The notes under the pieces are model-generated. The model searched no databases and was not told where the DNA came from. It was given only the letters and a program-made list of their open reading frames with translations. A stretch of DNA of 46,917 bases from Lentisphaeria bacterium. Its GTDB lineage: Bacteria > Verrucomicrobiota > Lentisphaeria > Victivallales > Victivallaceae. Location: NCBI GenBank assembly GCA_017456285.1, contig JAFTJQ010000013.1:1-46917 (forward strand). Direction: 5' to 3'. The number at the start of each line of letters is the position of its first letter. Position 1 is the first letter of the stretch. Positions 17,201-25,791 of this stretch are shown here, piece after piece. A program made the position numbers and the translations under genes.

Positions 17201-19182
17201 GGATAATCAAACTCAATCCAATGCGGTTTACCGGGATTTTTAATTTTTATTCTGTAAGTAAAGCCGCTGCTTGGTTCTTTACGGAGAGTTTCGCGGAAGC
17301 CGACACCATTAAGTGTATTTACACATGAGCCGCCGTCATCAGCATAAGTTCCTTTGGGTTGTTCTTTTGAGCAATCAATTTCAGCAATAAGTGTTTTTTC
17401 TACTTTGGCAGGAGTTTCTCTCTCTGAAATTACCTCATTATGAATTATCGGCAATACAGCAGTATAAGTATCTCCGATTGGATCAGTCATAATAATCCGA
17501 TAATTGCCAACTTCACTTGGAGTAAAACTAATCTGATTAATTTTATAAGTTTCAGCAGGCACTTCAGTTTCAATAGCCGTATTGAATACAGTCTTGCCAT
17601 CAGGTGAATAGATAACAATATCCCGTTTATCCACTTTATTTTCTTTGCTGCGATTATCAAAACCGATACGGAAAACACTTTCCTCTCCGGCAATTCCTGA
17701 ATAATCTAACATAAATGGAGTTACCGGGCGATTTTTAGCATAATCTGCCATAATTTCTTCGGCGGTCTGTTCATTTTCATAAATTTTGACATTCGCAACC
17801 GCTCCTGAAATAGAGGGGATATGACCTCTTTTGCCTAAACGCAAAGTACTGAAACTCTCACTACCGCTTGCCCATGGAACGACAAAAAACAGTCTGCCAT
17901 TAAAATAAAGTTTTCGATGTTTATTATTATCCCATGAATAGGTAATTAAATTCCACTCATTTTTGTAAATTTGCTCAAAAATACCCTGTTGACAACCAAA
18001 TTCACCCAAGCCAATACGCCCCCAAACAAATATTCCCATAAGCGTACTGTTGCCTAATTGCCAAATATTTGTCTGTTGGGGATCAAAAACAAAGTCTTTA
18101 TCTAATTTCACCCAAAATGAAGCAGTACCTGATTTTGGAGCAAATGTTCCATTCATTGGCAATTCAAGGAAACTGTCTTTGTTTAAAACAAGGGCATTGC
18201 CCATTACAGGATCTTTTACTTGAACTACATTAGCAGTTGCAGGAATATTGATTTTTTGAGAGAAGTCATTTTCATAAATTAATTCAGCTTTTTTGCTTTC
18301 TGCTTTTTGATCTTCATCTTCATCAGCAACTGTTAAAATTGGCATTCCTACCTCAATAGGCGATGCCGCAGTTTGAATATCCAAACGCCAACGGTAGTAT
18401 TGATTATCCTTTGATGCCGGAAAGGTAAATTCATAAGTATTTTCCTCATTGGTGGTAAAAATTTCACGAGAACCTGCTTGCGGAGCTTCCCAATTATTTA
18501 CCTTTTTCCACAGAGAAGAGTGGAGCCATAATTGAATTTTTGCCGCACCTTTAATTTTTACTGAAATTTTGGTTGATTTATTTTCCGGGATAATAATTTC
18601 AGGAGAGGCAATTACTGCTTTGGTGTCTTGAGCAACAGTAATTACCTTACCATTATAAGAAAATACTTGTTCAATATTTTTGGAGTTGCCGCCATGAATC
18701 TCTCTTGCTTCAAAAAGCCATCCTTTAGCGGGCAACTTACCGCAATTCTCAACCAAACTCCATTCAGGAATTAAATTAGATGTTTCATTTTTCACAATGC
18801 TGATATTTTTAAGCAAAAGCTTTCCCGGAGATTTTTGAGATGCTTTACCAGCAAAAATCAACACTAAAGGTGAATTATCTCTTTTTACTTTAATCGGCAA
18901 CTGTAATGACATTGTTCCCGGATTGGTTTCCAAATAAGTCATACATGCTTCTTCGCCATTGGCAACAAGTGTTACAGTTAATTGTCCTTTGGGAAGAGCA
19001 TTTTCCAATACAACTTCGGCACTCAAAAAATAGTTGCCCTGATTAACTGCCGGGAATGTCACAGAATAGATATTCGGACTCCATTCTGCTTGTGGCAAAA
19101 TTCCAGATTCTCTATTCCCATAATCCATTCCAAAGAGAACCGGCAACACAGAAAAAAGTAGTAAGATAACAATTTTTTTCAT
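14272..19182 (-). CDS. Very large secreted multidomain protein with GH-like core, family not recognised
   Basis: About 1636 residues with signal peptide KKIVILLLFSVLPVLFG. In order: two beta-rich regions (30-300), a LamG-type lectin domain (about 315-485; GTASFWVKL, WNLITYSWD, KLYFNGRLFFV), an Ig-like domain (about 490-590), another jelly-roll region (about 600-760), an alpha/beta probable TIM-barrel region (about 770-1220; YRYMGWGMWSSLFYDYGG-type segments, NPIHPLTREALKKNFRICAERYG, FINHGWWGN), an alpha-helical stretch (about 1280-1340), a beta domain and a C-terminal CBM9-like domain (about 1440-1636). The barrel resembles GHs that act on long glycans but I cannot place it in a CAZy family. 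ATG 19182 is chosen because AGAGG then lies nine bases upstream; 19191 is possible. It follows the secreted GH5 gene in the operon. Confidence 0.75.
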   Translation of the reverse strand: MKKIVILLLFSVLPVLFGMDYGNRESGILPQAEWSPNIYSVTFPAVNQGNYFLSAEVVLENALPKGQLTVTLVANGEEACMTYLETNPGTMSLQLPIKVKRDNSPLVLIFAGKASQKSPGKLLLKNISIVKNETSNLIPEWSLVENCGKLPAKGWLFEAREIHGGNSKNIEQVFSYNGKVITVAQDTKAVIASPEIIIPENKSTKISVKIKGAAKIQLWLHSSLWKKVNNWEAPQAGSREIFTTNEENTYEFTFPASKDNQYYRWRLDIQTAASPIEVGMPILTVADEDEDQKAESKKAELIYENDFSQKINIPATANVVQVKDPVMGNALVLNKDSFLELPMNGTFAPKSGTASFWVKLDKDFVFDPQQTNIWQLGNSTLMGIFVWGRIGLGEFGCQQGIFEQIYKNEWNLITYSWDNNKHRKLYFNGRLFFVVPWASGSESFSTLRLGKRGHIPSISGAVANVKIYENEQTAEEIMADYAKNRPVTPFMLDYSGIAGEESVFRIGFDNRSKENKVDKRDIVIYSPDGKTVFNTAIETEVPAETYKINQISFTPSEVGNYRIIMTDPIGDTYTAVLPIIHNEVISERETPAKVEKTLIAEIDCSKEQPKGTYADDGGSCVNTLNGVGFRETLRKEPSSGFTYRIKIKNPGKPHWIEFDYPDDRTRTFFCGISQVLGDYFHCMFLDSCGIITGGNFPLSKTMKTKGFYFMTAANRPEIGVVFGSHYNPNGESGPAVAKIRIYEVTSPLPNNHVNPDGRKIMNWNEDPTMFGYTHFNQYQWNAETTNYDYWREKYDVMVEYHRYMGWGMWSSLFYDYGGLSIIGDRRGQESVYSGGIFQPGFLDMLAKTAEREKIPYYLSINHLCGFFKENTPFGIGIEVGEANISDTFEQAEKRGENAPELFAADNSLARVRNRALNPIHPLTREALKKNFRICAERYGIYPMFQGIDYQSVEGLHFSDPFYGYGDYTINLYRKEADTQLPDYQGSERFSKRYEFLKANEWEKWLDWRCEKVTELVKELVAELQGKKLIYRVTMEQLIPSDPSKRSLIREDLIIGKMPDLVRAFREQGIDLKALAKLDNVIVLPDLRPNHTRIFGDKGDERPFNFSDELFALRNIEGIENFQITQQNNQEMYEGGGFIPTANGTQKASLRVFATTLPNNEYALENIAWAVAKFDPLFINHGWWGNPEMGAHEEFRKFYRAYSEIPEKSFAQVLGVNDPICVRQNGNMIYMVNLSVYPASVGIAGSEIFELTDVVTDETQNLSNIKLNGFELRVFKQDHEVKIDKVTQNVSEELVNIVEHRLKVVPQNHETVKRAKLLYEQGRYAAAYYALQHQQLLPFFDKVDMQVLNRFLPDGKTLELIIKNPSSKIIKGKFSLYDLPQNWQFKQKSITAEIAPGKTQIVKFVLAGGKAEAGKCYTVRLGMKIDNSENFRTIRIQPVLAKYAPQISETNFHLGKKFSKVDLICESAFKELFSQHANFSANYSLAWNEKGLALTIRMEDRDFLPPPSTPVFWQNDSIVVYFGRKETAKDGVKEYAPSDVGYRIAQVQGKEVVQKGEDCVVIDTVKAKIYRENGWTIYELFFPKEELSQLTMKALETCSFSMEAINCDTSTRRAVFTPHAAHPHMNPFVWSDLILIK

Positions 19183-19215
19183 TTTTGACATCCTCTTCTA
19201 AAATTATTGTTTTTA

Positions 19216-20673
19216 TTAATTATTTTTATTCAAATCCCAACCGCCTTTAAGTGATTTAAGTAATTCTGCATTAACCGGATACTCTTCACCATTTTGTTTG
19301 TGCGGATGCAATGCCATGGTTGTAGGATCTGTTGTTTCACGATAATTCCAATAAGTCCAGTGATAACCCAATTCTTCAAAAACCTGAATTCTGTCTGCAA
19401 TTGTCTGCTGCTGATATTCTCTACCGGCAACTTTACTTTCAATCGCAAATTCTCCAACATAAATCGGCACATTATATTTATCACGGAAAGCAGCAGATTT
19501 TTTCAATCCCTCTCTTAATTGTTCAATGGATACCAAACGTACTCCGGCAAAAGAGCCTACCAAAGAAGTTTTTCCTGTTGCATTTTCGAGTTTCACCCAT
19601 CCGGAAACTTCAATTTTATCAGAAGATTCCATTGGAATTGCAGGACTGATCCAACCATTATACTCTGGTGTTCCACCGACAAAAAGCGATCCTTTTTTAT
19701 TATGTCCGACTTTTGTATCATGCTTCATGCAATCCATAGGAGGTCTTTCCTTAACAAACCCCTGTTCATCATTATCAAAAGTAAATTTATACACCTCACC
19801 TGTACGAAGATTTTTTACCTGTAAATCATCAAACCATGCCTTACCTTGATTTTCAGTCGAACGTAAGCACAAACGGAAACTGCTTGCCTTGCTGATATTG
19901 CCTTTGCTGAAATCAAAAACTTGTTTAACATAAGTCCAAGTTTTTGTTCCGGCAAGTCCGGACTCTTCACCGATATTAGCCAACCATTCAAATGGGAAAC
20001 TTCCTAAATAGTGGTGAATTGTGTAAATAATATTAGGATCTTCCTGTTTGACCCAGTCATCTAAACTTGTATCAAAGCTACTGATTTCATCACCTGAAAC
20101 AATAATAATTTTTTCAGGTGCAATCGGTCGAATTGCATTAATTGCACGAGTAGTAATTCTGCGAAGCAAAGCAAAATCGTTCGGGGTTGTATCCGGTTCA
20201 TTCATAAGTTCATATGCAGCAACAACCGGATTATCCTTATAACGAGCAGCTAAAGCTTCCCATAATTCAATGAATTGATCCTGGTATTTGACTTCTTTGT
20301 AGAAATGTGTAACTGTTCCCGGATATACATGCATGTCCAAAATTACATAAATCCCATATTTTTCTGCCCAAGAGATAACCCTATCAACTTTTTTAATCTT
20401 TTCCAAATCAAATTTACCATTTTCATCAGAAATCTGATCATAAGTAAATGCAAGTCTGATTATATTAATATTCCAGTCCTTCATCTGTTTCATCTCTTTT
20501 TCACGATATATAGTTCCTCCAGCTTCCCACCAACCCCAGTTAATACCGCGAAGACGAATCTCTTTACCATTAGCAAGGACTTTTCGTCCACTGACTTTTA
20601 ATGACGGCAATTCAGCCATGCTGCTTAAAATTACACTCATACAAACGAACAATAAACCAATTTTGAATTTCAT
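19216..20673 (-). CDS. Secreted GH5 cellulase-like endoglycanase with inserted binding module
   Basis: Secreted endo-beta-glycanase, 485 residues, signal peptide about 1-20 (ends SSMA). The GH5 barrel is clear: LRGINWGWW, IIRLAFTYDQI, YVILDMHVYPG, ELMNEPD with acid/base Glu159, IIYTIHHYLGSFPFEW, and PIYVGEFAIES with nucleophile Glu408, then HWTYWNYRE. Between the sixth and seventh strands (about residues 238-375) a beta-sandwich is inserted. Its first half looks like the closing strands of a CBM4_9-type module (WTYVKQVFDF, KAWFDDLQVKNL) and its second half like the opening strands (FTFDNDEQGF, KKGSLFVGG, IEVSGWVKL), so the module appears circularly permuted. Likely substrates are beta-1,4-glucan, glucomannan or xyloglucan. 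AAAGGG precedes the ATG. Confidence 0.9.
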   Translation of the reverse strand: MKFKIGLLFVCMSVILSSMAELPSLKVSGRKVLANGKEIRLRGINWGWWEAGGTIYREKEMKQMKDWNINIIRLAFTYDQISDENGKFDLEKIKKVDRVISWAEKYGIYVILDMHVYPGTVTHFYKEVKYQDQFIELWEALAARYKDNPVVAAYELMNEPDTTPNDFALLRRITTRAINAIRPIAPEKIIIVSGDEISSFDTSLDDWVKQEDPNIIYTIHHYLGSFPFEWLANIGEESGLAGTKTWTYVKQVFDFSKGNISKASSFRLCLRSTENQGKAWFDDLQVKNLRTGEVYKFTFDNDEQGFVKERPPMDCMKHDTKVGHNKKGSLFVGGTPEYNGWISPAIPMESSDKIEVSGWVKLENATGKTSLVGSFAGVRLVSIEQLREGLKKSAAFRDKYNVPIYVGEFAIESKVAGREYQQQTIADRIQVFEELGYHWTYWNYRETTDPTTMALHPHKQNGEEYPVNAELLKSLKGGWDLNKNN

Positions 20674-20713
20674 AATAATACCCTTTCTCTACTTTTTAAA
20701 CGTTGTCTTTATC

Positions 20714-22789
20714 TTAAAATTCTAATATTTTGGAAATATTCTTTTCGGAGTTTCCTCCTATGGAAATTTGCCATTTACCTTTAACGAAAACTTTTTCTCC
20801 TTTTTCATTTACCAAAGAAAAAGTTTCTATTGGTAACGAAAATTCAACTTTCTTGAGCTCTCCTGCATTCAATTCAACTCTCTTAAACCCGACTAACTGT
20901 TTAAGTACCTTTTCATTAAATTTTTCCAAACAAGCAATATATATTTGACTTAATTCCTCTCCTTTATAGTTCCCAATATTTTTAATTTCTACAGACACTG
21001 ATATTGACTCAATATCTTCTTTTATTTCTATATTTGAATATTCAAATTCTGTATAACTTAATCCGAAACCAAATGGATATTGAACACTTCCAGCATAAAA
21101 ACGGTAAGTTCTTCCTTGCATTGAATAATCTTCGAACGGCGGTAAATCATCTACACTATTATAAAAAGTTACAGGCAATTTACCAGAAGGACAAACTTCC
21201 CCGGTTAAAATTTTACCTAATGCCGTTCCACCATAAGCTCCGGGATAAAATACTTGTAATACTGCATCAGCATATTCTTCCGGAACATGTATCGCACTTC
21301 CTGAACAATTTACCAAAATTAAAGGTTTGCCAACTTGTGCAACTTTTTGCAACAATTCTAATTGAACAGCAGGCAATTCGAGGTCAGTTTTATCTCCTGA
21401 AGAATCAGAATTAAAAGCATCTCCGGCTTCCCCTTCCATTTGAGGATTTAAACCCAAAACCAAAATAACACAATCAGACTCTTCTGCGACACTTATCGCC
21501 TCACATAACCTATCACCTTTTTCGCCGAAACTCTCAGTTTTTTCTAAATAATGTTCACAGCCTCTGGCATAGAAAATTCGACAACTATCCTCAAAAGCAT
21601 CCTGTATCCCAGCTAAAAATGTTACTGCTTTTGACGGAGTTCCATGATAATTTCCAAGCAGTACCTCGCGACAATCAGCATTTGGTCCAATTACAGCGAT
21701 AGTATTAATTTTTTCTTTGTTTAATGGCAAAATATTGTCTTTATTTTTCAATAAAACTATACTTTTTTCAGCACACTCCAAAGCAAGACTCTGATGCTCT
21801 TTACACTCAATAACACTATATGGAACTTCTTCTCTTTCCCGGTCAAAAAATCCTAATCGCATTTTAGCATCAAGTTGTCGTCTGATAATTTTATTAAGAG
21901 TTTCATCAGTCAACATCCCTTTATCATACGCCTCTTTGGCACAATATTCCCAGTCATTTATTACGTCAACTCCATTTTTTGTTTCAACTGCAAGTGCTGA
22001 AACATGATCATCAACATAATGGTGATGTTCCACTAATGCAGCACCTGCACCGCCATCACTGACTACAACGCCATTAAAGTTCCACTCTTTACGCAAAATA
22101 TCTTCCAAGAGATAACTATTGCAGCTGCACGGGATTCCATTAATAGCATTATAGGCACTCATTATTGATAAAGCCCCTGCATCAATACATTTTTTAAAAG
22201 CCGGCAAATAAGTTTCATATAAATCCTTTTTATTTACCACCGAATTAAATCCAAGCCGTGTTTTTTCGGGGCCGGAGTGTACAGCGAAGTGTTTAGGAGT
22301 AGCAATCGCTTTTACATGCTCAAGGTCATCACCTTGTACCCCTTGCACAAATGCGGCACCCAATTCACCCGTTAGAAATGGACATTCTCCATAAGTTTCA
22401 TGTCCTCTCCCCCAACGAGGATCTCGGAAAATATTTACATTTGGCGACCAATAAGTTAATCCTTTGTAAGTACCGTAATCCTTATGTTTTTGAGATTTTG
22501 CAAAACGAGCATTTCCTTCAAGCGCAATAACTTCACCCATTTTTTTTACTAATTCAGTAGAAAAAGTTGCTGCCATAGCAATTGCCTGCGGAAAAACTGT
22601 TGCTGTGCCGCTTCTGGCAACTCCATGCAAAGCCTCATTCCACCAATTATAAGGCGGAATCCCCAATCGCGGCACACCTTCATTGCGAAAATTAACCATG
22701 CCTAATTTTTCATCGGTTGTTAATTCCTCAAGCAATATTTCCGTGCGTTCTTCGATAGAAAGTTGTGTGTTACAGAAGTCTTTTTTCAT
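20714..22789 (-). CDS. GH3 beta-glycosidase (xylosidase/glucosidase type)
   Basis: Exo-acting retaining beta-glycosidase, 691 residues, with no signal peptide, so likely cytoplasmic. N-terminal barrel: PPYNWWNEALHGVARSG (typical of the xylosidase/arabinosidase branch), TYWSPNVNIFRDPRWGRGHETYGE, ATPKHFAVHSGPE, and VVVSDGGAG with nucleophile Asp245. The alpha/beta sandwich domain (about 335-560; SIVLLKNKDNILPL, AVIGPNA, LVLGLNPQMEGE) and the FnIII-like C-terminal domain (about 580-691; YPFGFGLSYTEFEYSN) complete the usual GH3 plan. WWNEALHG and SDGG rather than SDWG favour a xylosidase-like specificity, though glucosidases also have it. It probably trims oligosaccharides brought in by the symporter encoded upstream. 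Confidence 0.93.
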   Translation of the reverse strand: MKKDFCNTQLSIEERTEILLEELTTDEKLGMVNFRNEGVPRLGIPPYNWWNEALHGVARSGTATVFPQAIAMAATFSTELVKKMGEVIALEGNARFAKSQKHKDYGTYKGLTYWSPNVNIFRDPRWGRGHETYGECPFLTGELGAAFVQGVQGDDLEHVKAIATPKHFAVHSGPEKTRLGFNSVVNKKDLYETYLPAFKKCIDAGALSIMSAYNAINGIPCSCNSYLLEDILRKEWNFNGVVVSDGGAGAALVEHHHYVDDHVSALAVETKNGVDVINDWEYCAKEAYDKGMLTDETLNKIIRRQLDAKMRLGFFDREREEVPYSVIECKEHQSLALECAEKSIVLLKNKDNILPLNKEKINTIAVIGPNADCREVLLGNYHGTPSKAVTFLAGIQDAFEDSCRIFYARGCEHYLEKTESFGEKGDRLCEAISVAEESDCVILVLGLNPQMEGEAGDAFNSDSSGDKTDLELPAVQLELLQKVAQVGKPLILVNCSGSAIHVPEEYADAVLQVFYPGAYGGTALGKILTGEVCPSGKLPVTFYNSVDDLPPFEDYSMQGRTYRFYAGSVQYPFGFGLSYTEFEYSNIEIKEDIESISVSVEIKNIGNYKGEELSQIYIACLEKFNEKVLKQLVGFKRVELNAGELKKVEFSLPIETFSLVNEKGEKVFVKGKWQISIGGNSEKNISKILEF

Positions 22790-22812
22790 CGTTAAACCTT
22801 ATTAATTATTTC

Positions 22813-24582
22813 TTACCATTTTGAACTTTTATTTTTTTTGCCAAATACTTTCTTTAATGTTTCAGATGCAATTTTCGGAGTGCGATCGTATTGATAAACT
22901 CCGTTGCGTTCCATTTCTACATCATATAACTGAGTGTAGCAATATCCTGAAATTTTATCATTATTAATCATCCAATCAACTTGCGGAGCAGCATGTTTAT
23001 AAAATTCTTCAGCATCAGTAATTCTGATTCCGAAATAACCATGTCCAATTTTCTCCATTGACGGAGTTTCAAAGAGGAAACCACCGAACTCATCATTTAA
23101 ATACGGCTGTCCTGAATACTTTACTTCGTGTTCGGCATAGCGGCTATAAACTCCGCCTGCTTCTGGAAACATCTCTTTTGCGAGAGCATCTGCATCGGGA
23201 GCATAAGAGTGAACCGTCCAAAGATCAGTTTTTATATGTAAATATCCGCTTGTTGTATTAACAGGACGTGAAAAATCTATCGATTTAGTCAAGTTATAAA
23301 TTTCTTCTACCCACGCTTTGTATTGCGGATAATCATTAGTATTGGCAAATTCATAAGAATGAGCACTTTCATTCAATGGGACCCAAGTAATAATTGACGG
23401 ATGGTTAATATCTCTCTCCATTGCTTCTCTCCATTGAGGAAAAAAGTTGTTACGAGCAGTTTCATCATGCCAATTTAATCCCCAACTACCAAACTCTGCC
23501 CATGTAAGATATCCCAGTTTATCCGCCCAATAATGATAACGTGGTTCAAAAACTTTCTGATGAAGTCTTGCACCATTAAATCCTGCCTCCAATCCAAGTT
23601 CAATATCGTGCTTCAAAGCCTCATCACTTGGAGCAGTCCAAACGCCATCTGGATAATACCCCTGATCTAAAGAAAAACGCAAGAAAATCTCTTCTCCATT
23701 TAAATAAAGTTTATCTTCGCTGATACTGATTTCACGAAGTCCGGCATAACTTTGGAGTGAATCAATTTCTTTGCCATTGTCGTCAAATACTTGTAAATTC
23801 AGACTGTACAAAAATGGGTCATCAGGATTCCATTCTCTTCTAACTTGCAACGGCAAATAAAGCATTTGTCCATCAACAGCATTTCCGACAACTTTGCCTA
23901 CTTCTTTTTCGTTAGCATAAGCAGTAATTTGCAACTTATAACTCGGTTTTACCTGATAAAATTTTGGAGTAATTGAAAATCCGCCATTCATAAAATCAAT
24001 GCCGATTCTAAAATCTTTTATTGCAGCAAAATCAACTGCTTCCAACCAAACAGTCTGCCAAATTCCGGTAACCCTTTCATAAAGACACCCTTCCGGTTTA
24101 TAATTCCATGACTGTTTGCCGCCGCCATAAAGTCTGGCACGGACATCGTCATGTACATAAAGAGTTAATTGCTGCACTTCTCCAAATTTCACAAAATTGG
24201 TAATGTCAAATTCAAAAGAAGTTTGACCTCCCTTGTGTGCACCGATTTCTTCGCCGTCAATAAAAACTTTGCACTCACAATCCACTGCACCAAAGTGAAG
24301 AATTATTCGCTTATTCTGCCAATTTACAGGCACTTCAATCTCTCTGCGATAAAACATTGCCGGAATAAAATCAGTATAATGTACACCAGAGAGTTTACTT
24401 TCCGGAGGGAATGGAACTATAATTTTTGCCCCATTTTCAAAAGGTTTCTTAAAAAGTTCTTTCTCCATTCCGCAAACGGTAAAATCAAACTCAAAATCCC
24501 ATTCCCCATTCAAATTCAACCAATCTGGACGAAATTTATCTGGACGAGGATGTTCTGGACGAGGTATGCTTTTTAATGTCAT
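22813..24582 (-). CDS. GH2-family beta-glycosidase
   Basis: Retaining beta-glycosidase (beta-galactosidase, mannosidase or related), 589 residues, no signal peptide. Sugar-binding N-domain (about 1-185; RPDWLNLNGEWDFEFD, MFYRREIEVP, HFGAVDCECKVFIDGEEIGAHKGG), immunoglobulin-like domain, then the barrel with acid/base Glu405 in ITWVPLNES and nucleophile Glu498 in YLNDEFGG. YNYKPEGCLYERVTGIWQTVWLE is the usual GH2 linker region. It is shorter than classical LacZ and lacks the small-chain domain. It overlaps no neighbour and is translated from AAGGAG nine bases before the ATG. In a glucomannan or xyloglucan pathway it could remove galactose or mannose; specificity cannot be read. Confidence 0.92.
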   Translation of the reverse strand: MTLKSIPRPEHPRPDKFRPDWLNLNGEWDFEFDFTVCGMEKELFKKPFENGAKIIVPFPPESKLSGVHYTDFIPAMFYRREIEVPVNWQNKRIILHFGAVDCECKVFIDGEEIGAHKGGQTSFEFDITNFVKFGEVQQLTLYVHDDVRARLYGGGKQSWNYKPEGCLYERVTGIWQTVWLEAVDFAAIKDFRIGIDFMNGGFSITPKFYQVKPSYKLQITAYANEKEVGKVVGNAVDGQMLYLPLQVRREWNPDDPFLYSLNLQVFDDNGKEIDSLQSYAGLREISISEDKLYLNGEEIFLRFSLDQGYYPDGVWTAPSDEALKHDIELGLEAGFNGARLHQKVFEPRYHYWADKLGYLTWAEFGSWGLNWHDETARNNFFPQWREAMERDINHPSIITWVPLNESAHSYEFANTNDYPQYKAWVEEIYNLTKSIDFSRPVNTTSGYLHIKTDLWTVHSYAPDADALAKEMFPEAGGVYSRYAEHEVKYSGQPYLNDEFGGFLFETPSMEKIGHGYFGIRITDAEEFYKHAAPQVDWMINNDKISGYCYTQLYDVEMERNGVYQYDRTPKIASETLKKVFGKKNKSSKW

Positions 24583-24597
24583 AGAACTGCTCCTTAA

Positions 24598-25764
24598 TTA
24601 TTTTTTTACTTGATTATTTTCAAAATACTCAATAATTTCTTTATCTAATTCTGGAATATCCATCGGCATATTGCCGTTTCTCATAGAATAGTGTCCCATA
24701 ACTCCTGCCGCAACAGCATTTCTTGATGCAATCGGGTTAGTATTCGGTCGTTTGCCATAGCGAAGGAAATCCAAAAATGCCTGAATCATCAATGGATCTG
24801 AACCACCATGAGAACCAGTCATTTCATAAAGTTTATAGATAATATCCGGATTCTGACGAGAACCGCGACGATTCCAAACATGAATTTCACATTCACCTGC
24901 TTCGCCCATATTCTCTACTCTGCCTTTTGTTCCGATAAAGGTATAATTTCTCTCTGCATCAGGAGCATAATGACACTGCATGTAACACGCCTGACTGCCA
25001 TTATCAAGCTGCATCATAATCATATTATGATCTTCGACATCTATAACCGGCGAAAAACCAGTTTGCTCCAATGGTGGATAGTTATTTGGATACCAATTTA
25101 CATCGCCTCTTTCTTCGGGAGAACGGCGGGCGCATTTATCGTAGACAGATAACATCCCCATTCCGCTGACTCTTTTTGTATATCCGCCCATGAGCCAATG
25201 CATTACGTCAATATCATGCGCACCTTTTTGGAGTAATAATCCTGTTGAGTATTGCTGTTCCGAGTGCCAATCTTTGAAATAAGCATCTCCGCCGTAACTG
25301 ATAAAATGGCGACACCAGCCGCATTGAACTTCACCAATCATACCAGAATCAATAATCTCCTTCATTTTGAGAATACTTGCAAAATAACGCATATTATGTC
25401 CCAAAAAAAGTTTACTGCCTGTTTCATAAGCGGTTTTCAAAATTCGATCACACCCTTCAATGGTAATAGCCATTGGTTTTTCCAGAAAAACAGCTTTCCC
25501 TGCTTTAAGTGCAGCAATTGCCTGTTCTTCATGACAAAAGTCCGGAGTTGCAATCATTACGGCATCAATATCATCTCTTTTAAGCAGATCCCGATAGTCT
25601 TCATAAATATCTGCTTCGGGAAATTTTGCTAAAAATTCATCTTGAGATTTTTTATAAGTGTCTGCTCCTGCTACAACTTCATAGCCTTTTTCTGGATCGT
25701 GAAGAAGCCAGCCGTTTTGTCCGCGTCTGCTTGCTCCGATTAACCCAAATTTGATTGTTTCCAT
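24598..25764 (-). CDS. Gfo/Idh/MocA-family NAD(P)-dependent oxidoreductase
   Basis: Sugar or sugar-derivative dehydrogenase of 388 residues, cytoplasmic. Rossmann fold start IKFGLIGASRRGQNGWL (the Gly pattern is relaxed by Ala-Ser), IDAVMIATPDFCHEEQAIAALKAGKAVFLEKPMAI with the family EKP lysine at about residue 96, and HDIDVMHWLMGG for the catalytic His region. The C-terminal beta-sheet contains YMQCHYAPDAERNYTFIGTKGRVE, in which the strand ends with the usual G(T/S)KG. NADP dehydrogenases and 3-keto-glycoside forming enzymes occur in this family, as do inositol dehydrogenases. Cotranscribed between the symporter and GH2, so it likely acts on an imported sugar. AGGAGG before the ATG. Confidence 0.92.
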   Translation of the reverse strand: METIKFGLIGASRRGQNGWLLHDPEKGYEVVAGADTYKKSQDEFLAKFPEADIYEDYRDLLKRDDIDAVMIATPDFCHEEQAIAALKAGKAVFLEKPMAITIEGCDRILKTAYETGSKLFLGHNMRYFASILKMKEIIDSGMIGEVQCGWCRHFISYGGDAYFKDWHSEQQYSTGLLLQKGAHDIDVMHWLMGGYTKRVSGMGMLSVYDKCARRSPEERGDVNWYPNNYPPLEQTGFSPVIDVEDHNMIMMQLDNGSQACYMQCHYAPDAERNYTFIGTKGRVENMGEAGECEIHVWNRRGSRQNPDIIYKLYEMTGSHGGSDPLMIQAFLDFLRYGKRPNTNPIASRNAVAAGVMGHYSMRNGNMPMDIPELDKEIIEYFENNQVKK

Positions 25765-25791
25765 AATTTTCCCTCCTGTGTTTTTTGTATT

